A DNA stretch of 64,000 bases from Nageia nagi (taxonomy: Eukaryota > Pinophyta): positions 106,144,001 to 106,208,000 of the forward strand of contig JBITNC010000001.1 of the NCBI GenBank assembly GCA_050084985.1, in the 5' to 3' direction. Of the stretch, positions 48,639 to 58,502 are shown piece by piece. The translations under genes were made by a program, and so were the position numbers. How positions within the stretch are numbered: position 1 is the stretch's first letter; every line of letters starts with the position of its first letter. The notes under the pieces were generated by a model that saw only the letters and a list, made by a program, of their open reading frames with translations, ran no database searches and was not told where the DNA came from.

Positions 48639-48765
48639 TAGAGGAGAGGAGGGGGGAGGAGGAGAGGGAGGAGTGGATAGGAGAGGATAGGAGAGGAGGA
48701 GAGAGAGGATAAGAGAGGAGGAGAGACAGGAGAAAAGAAGAGAAGAGGTTTGGTGGTAGAGGAAG
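48639..48765 (+). repeat. Purine-rich tract (GGA/GAGA)
   Basis: About 125 bases consist almost only of G and A in GGAGGAG, GAGAGGATAGGAG and AGAAGAGAAG patterns. The Pro/Ser/Leu-rich minus-strand open frame over it is a by-product. Confidence 0.9.
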
Positions 48766-49039
48766 GGTAGAGGTGGGTTGGAGCTACGAAGAGGTCCAAA
48801 AATACTCAAAATTAATTTCTAAGTTTAAATGTTTTTTAGAATAGCTAAATATTTATAATTTTAAAATTTTTCCCAAGTCAGATAGCCAAAAATACATGGG
48901 AATAGCCTATTCATAGAAATTTTGCAATTTTTACTATTTTAAAAGTAATTGGAAGTCTTTTTTATATAATTAGAAATTATAAATTTTTCTTAAAAAATCC
49001 TTGCTATCAGGGCATTCAAAACCCAAAAAATTATAACCA

Positions 49040-50060
49040 CCATGTATTCTTCCATATTTTACATGCATGTCTTAGGGCTTTTTCTTGAAAATCCATTTTG
49101 TGAATATCGTGTAATCATTACAAACCATGAAACTATGAATTTGCATCATGCATCTTGTCAAATAATTCTCAGGATTTATGTATTCTTCCACATTTTTTGT
49201 ACATGTATTAGGGCTTTTTTTTCAAAAGCCCATTTTGCATCTTATCAAACTAATCATGGGCCTTATTTATTCCTCCACATTTTGTATAATGTCTTAAGGC
49301 ATTTTAAAAAACCCATTTTGTATGTATAGTGCAATCATTATAGACTATGAAATTATATTTGCATCAAGTATCTCGTCAAATAATTCCAAATGTTATGTAT
49401 TATTCCATATTTTTCATACATATCTTAGGGTTTTTTTGCAAAATTTCTATTTTGCATCTTATCAAACAATTCCTACATATTGTGTATTCTTCCACATTTT
49501 ATATACATATCTTGGGCTTTTTTTGGAAACCCATTTTGTGAATATCATACAATAATTATAGACTATAAAACTATATTTAGATCACACATCTTTTCAAACT
49601 ATTCTTGGGCCTTATGTATTATTCCATATTTTGCATACATATATTAGTGATTTTCTCGAAAACCTATTTTGTGTGTATTGTGTAATCATTGAAAACCATG
49701 AAATTATATTTGCATCATGCATATTGTCAAATAATTCTTGGGCATTGTGTATTTTTCCATATTTTGCATACATATCTTAGGGATTATCTCCAAAACCCAA
49801 TTTATGTGTATCGTACAATTATTGCAGACCATGAAATTGTGTTTGCATCATGCATCTTGTTAAATAATTCTCAAGCCTTATGTGCTCTTCCATATTCTAC
49901 ATACATATATTAGGGATTTTTTTTTAAAACCCATTTTGTGCATATTTTGCAATCATTCCATACCATAAAACTATGTTTGCATCATGCATCTTATCAAAAA
50001 CTTATTTACAGTCTACGAAACTATGTAATCTTTCATATTTTCAAAAAATCCATTCTTTGC
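49040..50060 (-). repeat. Tandem array of an approx. 133-bp PPR-derived unit
   Basis: The marker CATCTTGTCAAATAATTC (plus strand) or a close variant starts at 49151, 49238, 49369, 49455, 49587, 49720, 49853 and 49987. Full units are 131-134 bp and two are shortened to 86-87 bp. On the minus strand a full unit reads MYAKYGKIHNAQELFDNM, DANIISWFSMIT, YTQNRFSRKSL, i.e. one PPR motif plus about ten residues, 44-45 in all. The array keeps the frame in places and loses it by 1-base shifts elsewhere. Confidence 0.9.
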
Positions 50061-50064
50061 ATAT

Positions 50065-51109
50065 GGGTAAGTGCAAGAAGATGGGTCCACTTATAGTGGG
50101 CATTTCATACTTTGAAATAAACAAGGCTAAAATGAACTTTCATTATGTAAAACAAAATTTCAATCTTTAAAAATTGAAATTTCCTTTTTGATTTGGGTCC
50201 CTAAACCAAAAATGGAATTTTAGTTTTTAAAGATCAAAATTTTGATTCATAACAAAATTTCATTATTTGAATTTAGGTTCAGATTTAGACTTGGGAAAGG
50301 CTTGGTGGGCCAAGTCTTAGCCTTGGACATACAACTTCATGTTCATGGTAATGGGAGTGACAAATTGTGCCTTCCAATGGATGTTTGATCAAGTTTTTTG
50401 AGGAGTTTTTTCATGAAATTAAACCCCATTTTATATTAAAGAGTGTAGATTACAAATATGTATTTTTTTACAACTTGATTTTATTTTGTATTTTTAAATT
50501 ATTTTTCAATAAAATTGGTCCTTGAACTTGAAAAATTAGGTTCTATTACTTTGTTAATAGCTTTATTTTTGAAGGAATTATGAAAAAATAATTATATGTG
50601 CATAATATATAGATAGTTCTTTATTAAATTAAAAAAAAATGAAAAATGATAAGTTTAGTTCAAATTATGAGTACAGTAGATTAGTACTTTATGAAATAAC
50701 AATTAGCACTAATAAAAAATAAAATATTCATGCAAAAATTATGAAAAAATATCCTACATAATCTTCAATGTGTTAGGTATCTTTTATTAAAAGGATTTTA
50801 AAAATATTATAGTTTAAGTCAAAATATTCTTGTTGTAGTAGAGCATGGTATGGTTATAAAATAGCACATTTTAAATAATGTCTTTTAGAAGTACCTATCA
50901 TAAATAAATTTCTATTAGCTAGGTATTGGAATAGATTATATATTTGAAAACTAAACACTAAGAAATACATTTTCACCCTAGTGATATTTTTCAAGATTCC
51001 ATCTTTAAGGGCTTCAACAGTTGACATCAATTATGACTAAACCTAAAAAGTTAAGGAAAATATGTTCACTTTTTTTCCATTTTGTGCACCCATCTTCTTG
51101 CACTTACCC
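50065..51109 (-). mobile_element. R1 inverted-repeat element, copy 2 (intact ends)
   Basis: The terminal repeats GGGTAAGTGCAAGAAGATGG are identical over 22 bases on both ends and then differ at one of the next four. The flanking 4-bp duplication is ATAT (50061-50064 and 51110-51113). Without the element and one ATAT the PPR frame reads MVGYAKNGFF, which proves the site. The element is 1045 bp, has no coding frame, and its inside matches copies at 6062, 51296 and 54616. Confidence 0.92.
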
Positions 51110-51295
51110 ATATCCTACCATCATTGTAGTCTAATATACACCATATCCTACATATCCAAGAATATCAACAATACATATATAATGATTCATACCAAGAATA
51201 ATACAATAAGAGTCACTCATGCTATTAAAGTATTTACAACCCTCATCCACTAGACCTACATTGTTGCCTAAAAGTAAAACACATATAAAGGTTAT

Positions 51296-51841
51296 GGATG
51301 TTTGCACAAAGTTTAGTCTACTTAAGCATAAGTATTAAGACTTCAAATTTTTGGTGGAAAAATTTGGATCCTAATTTTAACGTAGTTCATATTGAGATCT
51401 TGATTTAGGTTTGGGATTCCAACAAGGATCAGGATCTTGATACTCAAAAAAATTGGGATCCTATATTTTGAATATATATCAAGATCTGGATATATTTAAA
51501 TCTTTTTCCCTCCATTTTAGGATGAATTTTAGGCTTATAAAAGGCTTGGACCTGTAAGTATGTGTTCATGGCAATTTCAATGGAAAATATTAACTTTGGG
51601 CATACATTTGATGGATTTTTTTATAGAATTATTTCATGAAATTAAAACCCATTTTAGATAAAAGAGTGCAAATTTCAAAAATGCAATTATTTTTACATAT
51701 GGATTAGATTTTATATTTTTCAATTAGTTTTCAATGAAATTGGTCCATATACTTGAAATATGAGTGTATCTTATTTTCTTAATAACTTTTTATTTTTGGA
51801 ATTATGAAAATAAAATTATATGGGGATAATCTATAGAAAAT

Positions 51842-51927
<86 letters not shown>

Positions 51928-52405
51928 ATATAAAAGGATAATTTTAGGTTAAATTATGCATACAAAACATGACTGCCTTTCAAAATAACATACATGACTA
52001 ATACAAAATTAATAAAAACTATATTCATGAAAACTTTATGGAAAAATATCAAGGACAAGGCTTGGTCTCTTAGGTATATATTCCTATAAGGATTTTTAAA
52101 AATGCTTTGATTTAAATCAAATTATGCTTGCTGAAAATGTGCATGGTATGGTCCTAAAATAATATATTTTAAAAAGTGATTTTTATTCATCCCTAATAAA
52201 ACTTAATTTCTATCATCTAGGTATTAGAATAAATTACATCTTTGAAAACTAGACTTTGAGCACTACATTTCATCCTAGTGACCTTTTTCACAATTCTATG
52301 TTTATGTACTTCAAATTTTGAGATCAATTATGTTAAAACTTGAAAATAAGGGAAAGCACTTCCACTTTTTTACCATAGAGTGGATCCAACTTCTTGCATT
52401 AACCC
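51296..52405 (-). mobile_element. R1 inverted-repeat element, copy 3
   Basis: The right end, inverted, reads GGGTTAATGCAAGAAGTTGG; the left end GGATGTTTGCACAAAGTTTA is a more worn version. The 4-bp duplication TTAT is exact (51292-51295, 52406-52409). Removing the element gives PNSITFICVL, the usual PPR reading. The body is 1110 bp and includes a (CT)n(TA)n run. The more diverged ends suggest it is older than copy 2. Confidence 0.9.
51841..51920. repeat. (CT)n followed by (TA)n microsatellite
   Basis: About 14 CT units run directly into about 25 TA units broken by TTA in places. It lies inside R1 copy 3 and accounts for part of its extra length. Confidence 0.95.
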
Positions 52406-52833
52406 TTATGCTATTAGGGTGTGTTCCTAAGTGCTTCATCATATTAAAGAGTTTAAGGGCATCCTTGTTGTAGCCATGAATAGTATATCCTCTTATCATT
52501 GTAGTCCATGAAATTGTTTACATCATGATTCTTGTCAAATAATTAATATGCTTTATGAATGATATCAAACTTAGCATACATACTTATCATAACACAATCA
52601 TAATCATCCTAAAGAATCTAAAGGTTGCAAAAAAGTCAAAGTACTAATCATTCAAACAACTAAGAATTCAGGATAAATATTTCCTTGATTACTAACATAC
52701 AAAACTTGAGGGGCAATATTTGGCCAAGTACCTTGGACATTGTTGGTATTTGAAGTATATTAATTATTATAACATGAAGCTAGTTTGAAACTTTATACCT
52801 AAGAAAATTTTGCTAACTCTAGGTTATTATGAA

Positions 52834-53060
52834 TTACATAATCACCAAGAAAACAAGTCTACATTGCAAATGGATGCTTGTGATTCTTAGCCAAATATTC
52901 TTGTAATACATAGCATAAGCATACTGGTAAGTTGGAAAAAACATCCTTGTAATACTTAACCAAACATAGAAAAAATATGTGGTTCCCAAGTGCTTCATAA
53001 AATTATAGTTAAAGGGAATCCTTGTTGTAGCTATGAATTGTATATCATCCAATCATAGCA
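52834..53060 (-). pseudogene. Short duplicate of a PPR region
   Basis: The DNA at 53050-52960 matches 52500-52415 (ATTCAT.GCTACAACAAGGAT, TGAAGCACTT.GGAAC), encoding a worn version of the IHGYNKD motif. The remaining 130 bases are not readable as PPR. It is probably a local duplication of the pseudogene next to it. Confidence 0.6.
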
Positions 53061-53171
53061 ATAAATAATACTTCCTATTTGGTGGTTGTAAAAGAGTGTA
53101 GGAATAGGGGAATTTATGAAAATAATCTTGTTTTTAAAGCCTATATATGTTGCATCTTATGTTATACTTTC

Positions 53172-53865
53172 TATTAACACCTAAAAAGTAATTTTAATTT
53201 AATTAAAATACCCTTTTAGGTATTCAAAATAATTTATTTAATTTATAAAATAAATGCTCTTTTCAATGTGTACTCTCATGTACCTTTATGTTTTATGGTA
53301 ATAGGTCAGATTATCATCATAATAATTCTAATGAGGGGCCTTAGTACTATACCTATTTCCTATAAAGGTGGAGGGGTTGTGCATGATCAATGATATGATA
53401 TAATCTCAAATCCTTGATAAGTGGTAGTACACTTGTGTAAGTTTTTATCAGTATATATTAATGCCACATCATTTTTAGATTTTTTATACTTTAAGCTCTA
53501 CATTCTTATGATCTTTCATCCATTTGAAAGTGAGATTCCATTCGTTGAAGGTGGAAAACAAGATTGAGCAAAGGAGTTAGGTAGTCTAGAATGGTAACCA
53601 GGCAGTGTCTCTAGGTTCCCAACATCAATGTTGGGTTGAGGTTAGATTCTTGGCTCTATATTTTAGATAATCTCATTGTTTATTATATTTTGATTAGATA
53701 TTACCTTTGATCAGCATCATAAGTAAAATACAAGTTTGTATCTTTCATAAATCTAGTTTTGATAGGTTAAGGTCAATTAGGTCATTATCATGATTATTTC
53801 ATAGTTAATTGGTTAATTTTAATATTCTATAAATAATCTTAATTATTATTATTTTTTTTATAACA
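53172..53865 (+). mobile_element. 5' LTR of a Ty3/gypsy element
   Basis: The start TATTAACACCTAAAAAGTAA fits the LTR start family (TGTARACRYYTAAAAA), and the end TTATAACA is followed after two bases by a primer-binding site like that at 15683. ACCTAAAA and TTTTAGGT form a hairpin at the start (53179-53221). Its partner LTR would lie beyond the insertion at 58.5 kb or outside the window. Confidence 0.65.
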
Positions 53866-53867
53866 AT

Positions 53868-53885
53868 TGGTAAACCTGAACTCCT
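53868..53885 (+). other. Primer-binding site
   Basis: TGGTAAACCTGAACT lies just after the LTR and matches TGGTGAACCTTGACA of the 14.9-kb element except for a few changes, including G to A. Confidence 0.65.
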
Positions 53886-54048
53886 TTTTGATACATAAAG
53901 TTATCTTTCACTAGTTGCACTAAAACCCTAGGGTTTGGGATAGGACTAATATTTCATTTCAAGTGTTTGGAAAATGGAACCAAATTAATTTCTTGCCATG
54001 GTAAATAGCTTTTATGAGATAACCAAAGCTAATTTGAAGAATATGCTA

Positions 54049-55950
54049 TATGGAAATTAAAGAAGAAGTGAAGCCTCTAACATTAGGGGAAACAATTGAT
54101 CCATTAGAGGTGCTCCATTCATGTCTAGGGATTCCAATCTACTATGTAATGAGATTCACATTACTAGGGCACTCAATTTACAAGTGGAACCTATTTTTGA
54201 TACATACAATGGTGAGAGAGATCCTATGGCTCATATCAAGGCTCTTGATATGAAGTTCAAATTAAAATTTAAGGTAAATGATAACCAGATGGCTAAATAC
54301 TTCCCTACTACATTCAAAGGTCATGCACTCAATTGGTACTTCTCTTTACCTTCTAAATCCATTAATTGTTATGTATAAATTATCTCAAATTTTATATCCA
54401 TTTAAAATATCATGCTCCTAGACAAATGACAATTTCAGATGTAGTTAGTGTTATCCAAGGTCCAAATGAGGGAGAATAAATGTTCCCAAATATTTCAAAA
54501 AATATGGATCATGATTCCTAAACCCTTATTTGAGTCTCATATCACATCCATGTTTATCCAAAATATACATCCTAAATTAAAGTTCATAGATTTGGATTAT
54601 ATGACACTACCATTTTGATGGGTGCAAGAAATTCTATCCACTATAAGGCCAAAAAGTGGAAGTGTTTTCCTTAATTTTCAAGTTTGGTTATGATTGATCT
54701 CAAAAGTTGAAGCACTTAGACATGGAATAATGAAAAAGGTCACTAGGTTTAAAATGTAGTGCTCAAAGTCTAGTTTTTAAATATATAATTTTTTTCCAAT
54801 ACCTAGATCATAGAATTTAAAATTCAATAGGATGAACAAAAACTACTTAAAAAAAAAACCATTTTGAACCATACCATACACATGTCCATCCAGCATAATT
54901 TGCCTAAAATCAAGGTATTTTTTAAAATCCTTTTTGGAAAATATACCTAACACATTGGATACTGTCTTGGATATTTTTCCATAATTTTTGCATTAATATT
55001 ATTTTTTAATTAATTTTTTATCAAGCATGTTTATGGTTTCAAAAAATGCTTGTGTCCATTTAGCATAATTTGATGTAAACTCAATCTTTTCGAAAAAACA
55101 ATTTTTATTATTATAGATAATTATGTGAAGCATGTACCTATGTACATTTTTTTCATAACTAAAAAAAAATACTTATTAAGAAAATATGAGAGCCTCATAT
55201 TTCAAGTATATAGACCACTTCTAAAAAATAATTAAAAGATAAAAAATATTATCTAATTGTAAAAATAATTACATATTTGAAATCTACACTTTTTAATCTA
55301 TAATAGGTTTTAATTTCATGAAAACATTCTACCAAAAACTCAATCAAATGTATGCCTAAAGTTGAGATTTTCAATTAACATTATTGTGAACATATACTTG
55401 CAGGTCCAAGGTTAATTGTTGGCTCAAAAAAGCCTTTTTTGAGCCTAAATTTGATGCAAAATTAGATATTTAAATATCAAAATCTAGATATATGTACATA
55501 TTTTAGTTTTAAATATCAAGTTCCCAATATTTATTGGGATCCCAAACCTAAATTGAGATCTCAATTTTAATTTATTAAAATCAAAATCTTGATTTTTTTA
55601 ACATTGAATTTTAACTTTACCAATTTTTTGCACTTCTCCCTTTAAGTGGACTCAGCTTCTTACTTTTACCCATTTATTTAAATTGTGCATAGGTTTACCT
55701 AAAAGGAGAGTTACTTACTTGATATGGGTGACTTGAAATATAAAAACCCTAACAAGGAAACTAAAGGAGGTAGACATCAAAAAAAGGAAGATAAAGAGGT
55801 ACATGCTATAGAGGAACCCCCATTTAAAGAGAAAAAAGAGAATCAAGCGAAGCAAAATTTTAGGACGAACACTAGGTTACCTTTGGCTCTTGTTGTTATT
55901 TTCAAGGATTACCTACAAAAGGAACCAATCAAACTCAATTTAAAATAAGA
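54049..55950 (+). pseudogene. Ty3/gypsy gag, interrupted by R1
   Basis: Gag is the capsid precursor. The frame reads VEPIFDTYNGERDPMAHIKA, MAKYFPTTFKGHALNWYF and LPSKSINCY, the classic order of plant gypsy gag (Y.G..DP..H, then TL.G.A..WF..L...SI). After a stop, VVSVIQGPNEGE and PKPLFESHITSMFIQNIHPK follow, to DYMTLPF at 54615. R1 copy 4 (54616-55671) follows; beyond it the same frame resumes as I, stop, IVHRFT, then MGDLKYKNPNKETKGG and a Lys/Glu-rich end. Stops sit at Gln codons. The frames at 54050-54253 and 54121-54378 overlap because of one shift near 54120. Confidence 0.88.
54616..55671 (+). mobile_element. R1 inverted-repeat element, copy 4, inside gag
   Basis: The left end TGATGGGTGCAAGAAATTCT is worn; the right end, inverted, reads GGGTAAAAGTAAGAAGCTGA. 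The 4-bp duplication is ATTT (54612-54615, 55672-55675). With one ATTT and the element removed, gag reads LPFI, stop, IVHRFT in the frame of the downstream ORF. It is 1056 bp and non-coding, and includes the palindromic CTCAAAAAAGCCTTTTTTGAG near 55432. Confidence 0.9.
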
Positions 55951-56285
55951 ACTAGGTCACCATGATGATAAATCTAGCTAGCACAATGAAGCATAATTTT
56001 ACAAATATCACAAAACAAATGCATGCATGATCCTAAGAAAATAATTAAAGAAATTGTTGGATGAGGGTAAAACACAATATGAGGCTCATGAACTTAACTC
56101 AAAAGAAGCTTAACCCCTCACAACAAATATCATTTTCAACCAAGAACTATGTGGCATTGTTAAAAGAGGAAGATATAGAGGGAGTGTCAATTTAGACATA
56201 ACAAAGTAGATGAAGATCCCTCATAATTCTGGTATGCAACAATTCCTTAAGAAGCTAAAGGTATCATGCCAAAATAAGTATTTTT
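55951..56285 (+). pseudogene. Gag-protease linker, decayed
   Basis: The frame is full of stops. NITKQMHA and, later, KLLDEGKTQYEA-type DNA (about 56045-56080) fit the poorly conserved gag C-terminal region before the protease. Confidence 0.45.
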
Positions 56286-56840
56286 AAACTTTTGCAATTA
56301 TCAATTGATCACAAAAATGCTTTATTTTATGTTCTTGAGAAAATTGAAGTTGATGTGGATATTCCTGTTGCTAAATTTGTGAAACTAATAGTTAATCTTG
56401 ATATTGATTTAGTTTGTAATATGCTTTGCTTTCAAGAGAGTGAATTTACTAGTGAAGATGTTATTGAGAAGAATTTAGGATTGTATATCCATATTAATAT
56501 TAATTGTATTCCTCTTAAGAAAACATTGATTTATATTGGTTAAAATGTGAATGTATGTTTAGTTGAATTATTACAAAAGTATTTTCCTTCAATTTATGTA
56601 AAAATGAAAAGAACCACTATTAGCATAAAAGGGTTTGATAATACTAAAAATGAATGCATTGGATATGTGTATATGCCTATTGAAGTAGGTGGTAATATTG
56701 TTCATGAAATTTTTTATGTTTTCCAAGTTAAATTAACATATAACTTATTGCTTGGTAGACCATGAATCCATACGATTAGGGTTGTTACTTCTACATTACA
56801 TCATTCAATTAAATTTATACACAAAGGTAAGTAGGTTACT
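56286..56840 (+). pseudogene. Ty3/gypsy aspartic protease domain, inactive
   Basis: Open frames 56292-56543 and 56547-56765 are one reading frame broken by a stop at 56541. It reads HKNALFYVLEKIEVDVDIP, LYIHININCIPLKKTLIYIG, stop, NVNVCLVELLQKYFPS, TISIKGFDNTKNECIGYVYM and LTYNLLLGRP, stop, IHTIRVVTSTLHHSIKF. This is the protease region of Tat/Athila elements, which cuts the polyprotein. The catalytic block LIDNGSS has become LIYIG.N: the active Asp is Tyr (GAT to TAT), so the enzyme is dead even without the stops. Stops here fit CAA, and TGG in LGRPWIH. Confidence 0.9.
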
Positions 56841-58150
56841 ATTCATGTAGAAGATAATCCTACAAATGTATGTCAAGTAGCTGAGAGCTTTTGGATCCCT
56901 CATGATTTGGTTGAAATTGAAGAAGATGCACCAATACCTGTCAACAATGTTACCCTCCAATAGGTAGGTCTTTGAGCATATAAAATCCCAATGATTGATA
57001 TTTGGAAGAATTTTAGGGAGATCAAACAACCTTTTTTTGTCCCAAAAATGTAGTGCTAACACCTGAAGGAGGGTAAAGCCAAGTTCCATTGCTTCATTTT
57101 TAGGAAGAGTGCTAAACCCATTGGATATGTAAGTATTCTCTATCAAGAATATGAACAAAAATGTGCATATGATAACGAAGATACATCTCATATTTTACAA
57201 TAATTATTAGGTTAGGTAAGTATGCATTTCAATAGTATCAATTCTACTTTTGCTAACCAATACATGCATAAATGTCAAAATGGTAGAAAAGGATTAGGTA
57301 AGAATGAGCATGGTATTATAGAGCCTATTCCAAATGAAGGCCAACACAAGAGAACAACTGATGTTGGATTTGATGAGTCTACACCTAGTTCATCCTCATC
57401 GATTATATTTATTTGACATATTGATAGCAGTAATTAGGGTTTCACTATAGATATCTTTAATGAGTGATTTCATTATGGCATGATTTATGGTCCTATAGAG
57501 GAGTTATAGGCTTACTATGTAGATCCATTGTTAGCTCCTACTACTCTAGTTCAAGTGTACATATTCTAGAATGTTGATGTTATCCTTGAAACATTGAGGG
57601 CACAAAGTGAGTTCCTCAAATCCAATGAAAAGAGGCTCACAACTTGGTTCATACAATATCATGTTTATTTTTTTAAGGAGGTCTACATGGTTAATGCAAA
57701 CATTGCAAGTTAGATCCTTACCCCTTTTTCTTCATTTTTCATTCATTTTTTATCAAGTTAATCCTAGTTCTTGGTGATCATTCTTTCATAATCAATCATT
57801 ATGTTTATTTAATGGGCAATGATGCTAGAATCCTAGCATTGTCACTTTGTTATTCCCATCTCTTACGGTTGAGTTTGGATGGAAGACTAGGGGCATTACT
57901 TATGCCTCCCCAACTCAATGAAGAAATATCATGTATTAATGAATAAATAATAAAAGTAAATATTTGTACCTAAGAGGACCCATGTTTGATCAAAATAGGA
58001 GCTTATTTAACCTTAAGAGAATGAGAAAGGTACCATCTAGCATTACAAGAGTTCTTTTATGTCTTTTCTTGGTCTTATTCTGATATGTCTGGTCTTGATC
58101 CTAATTTTTTCACTCATTGCCTAGTTGCTAATGAAAATGTAAAACTAGTC
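56841..58150 (+). pseudogene. Protease-to-reverse-transcriptase linker with a G-patch-like motif
   Basis: Readable pieces are VAESFWIPHDLVEIEEDAP, the G-patch-like KGLGKNEHGIIEPIP (57222-57416 frame) and FLKSNEKRLTTW. A GLGKN..GI..PI motif between protease and reverse transcriptase is a habit of Tat-type polyproteins. The rest is too worn to assign; about 57700-58100 has only scattered short frames. Confidence 0.6.
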
Positions 58151-58502
58151 CAGCAAAAGCCTAGAAATATCCATTTTGGTATCCCTTGCTATTAAAAATG
58201 AAATTAAAAAATATCTTACTATTAGTTTTATTATTTCTATTGATTATTCCTTTTGTATTTCAAACATTATACTTGTAACTAATTCTAATGATGACATAAA
58301 ATGTTGTATAGGTTTGAAGGATATCAACAAGGCATGTCCTAAAGATACCTTTTCTTTTCCTAACATTGATATGATTGTATATTCAACAATAGGATAATTT
58401 TTTTTTTTTATAGATGATTTTTTAGGCCACAATCAAATTAGGATCAAGAAGGAGGACCAACATAAGATAACTTTTGTTACTCTTTGGGGCACATTTTGTT
58501 AG
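58151..58502 (+). pseudogene. Ty3/gypsy reverse transcriptase, N-terminal part
   Basis: The frame at 58176-58397 reads VSLAIKNEIKKYL, YSFCISNIILV, GLKDINKACPKDTFSFPNID and MIVYSTIG, then after a short break FIDDFLGHNQIRIKKEDQHK and FVTLWGTFC. These are the first conserved blocks (DLNKACPKD.FPLPNID; FMD.FSGYNQI; F.T.WGTF) of gypsy reverse transcriptase. The catalytic YxDD block lies beyond the point where similarity ends (about 58502). There the sequence changes to the flanking element, so the gene was cut or interrupted. Confidence 0.88.

Larger units (their letters stand above)
49030..52640 (-). pseudogene. PPR protein pseudogene, cut twice by R1 elements
   Basis: Reading 5' to 3' on the minus strand: near 52600-52530 a decayed MYAKFDIIHKAY.LFDK, then at 52499-52410 MIRGYTIHGYNKDALKLF ... 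THPNSI. After R1 copy 3 (51296-52405) the frame resumes exactly as TFICVL, VGLVDEGCKYFNSMSDSY, MNHYICIVDIL (51291-51160), matching the C-terminal half of PLS-class PPR proteins. Next comes TTMMVGY, R1 copy 2 (50065-51109), and AKNGFF, again joined in frame. The remainder (50060-49040) is a tandem array of one 44-residue unit. PPR proteins bind organelle RNA for editing, splicing or stability. Many stops, mostly Gln or Trp to stop. A second, shorter copy of the IHGYNKD region lies at 53052-52960. Confidence 0.88.

Noticed and set aside
48612-48809. Minus-strand Pro/Ser/Leu-rich open frame
   Set aside because: It results from the GGA/GAGA purine tract.
49042-49913. Plus-strand open frames with repeated FHIL motifs
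   Set aside because: They are complements of the PPR-derived units, whose minus-strand reading fits a known family.
50065-51109. R1 as a Tc1/mariner element with a TA duplication
   Set aside because: Copy 2 alone could be read that way (TGGG...CCCA with TA), but copies 3 and 4 fit only the 4-bp flanks TTAT and ATTT.
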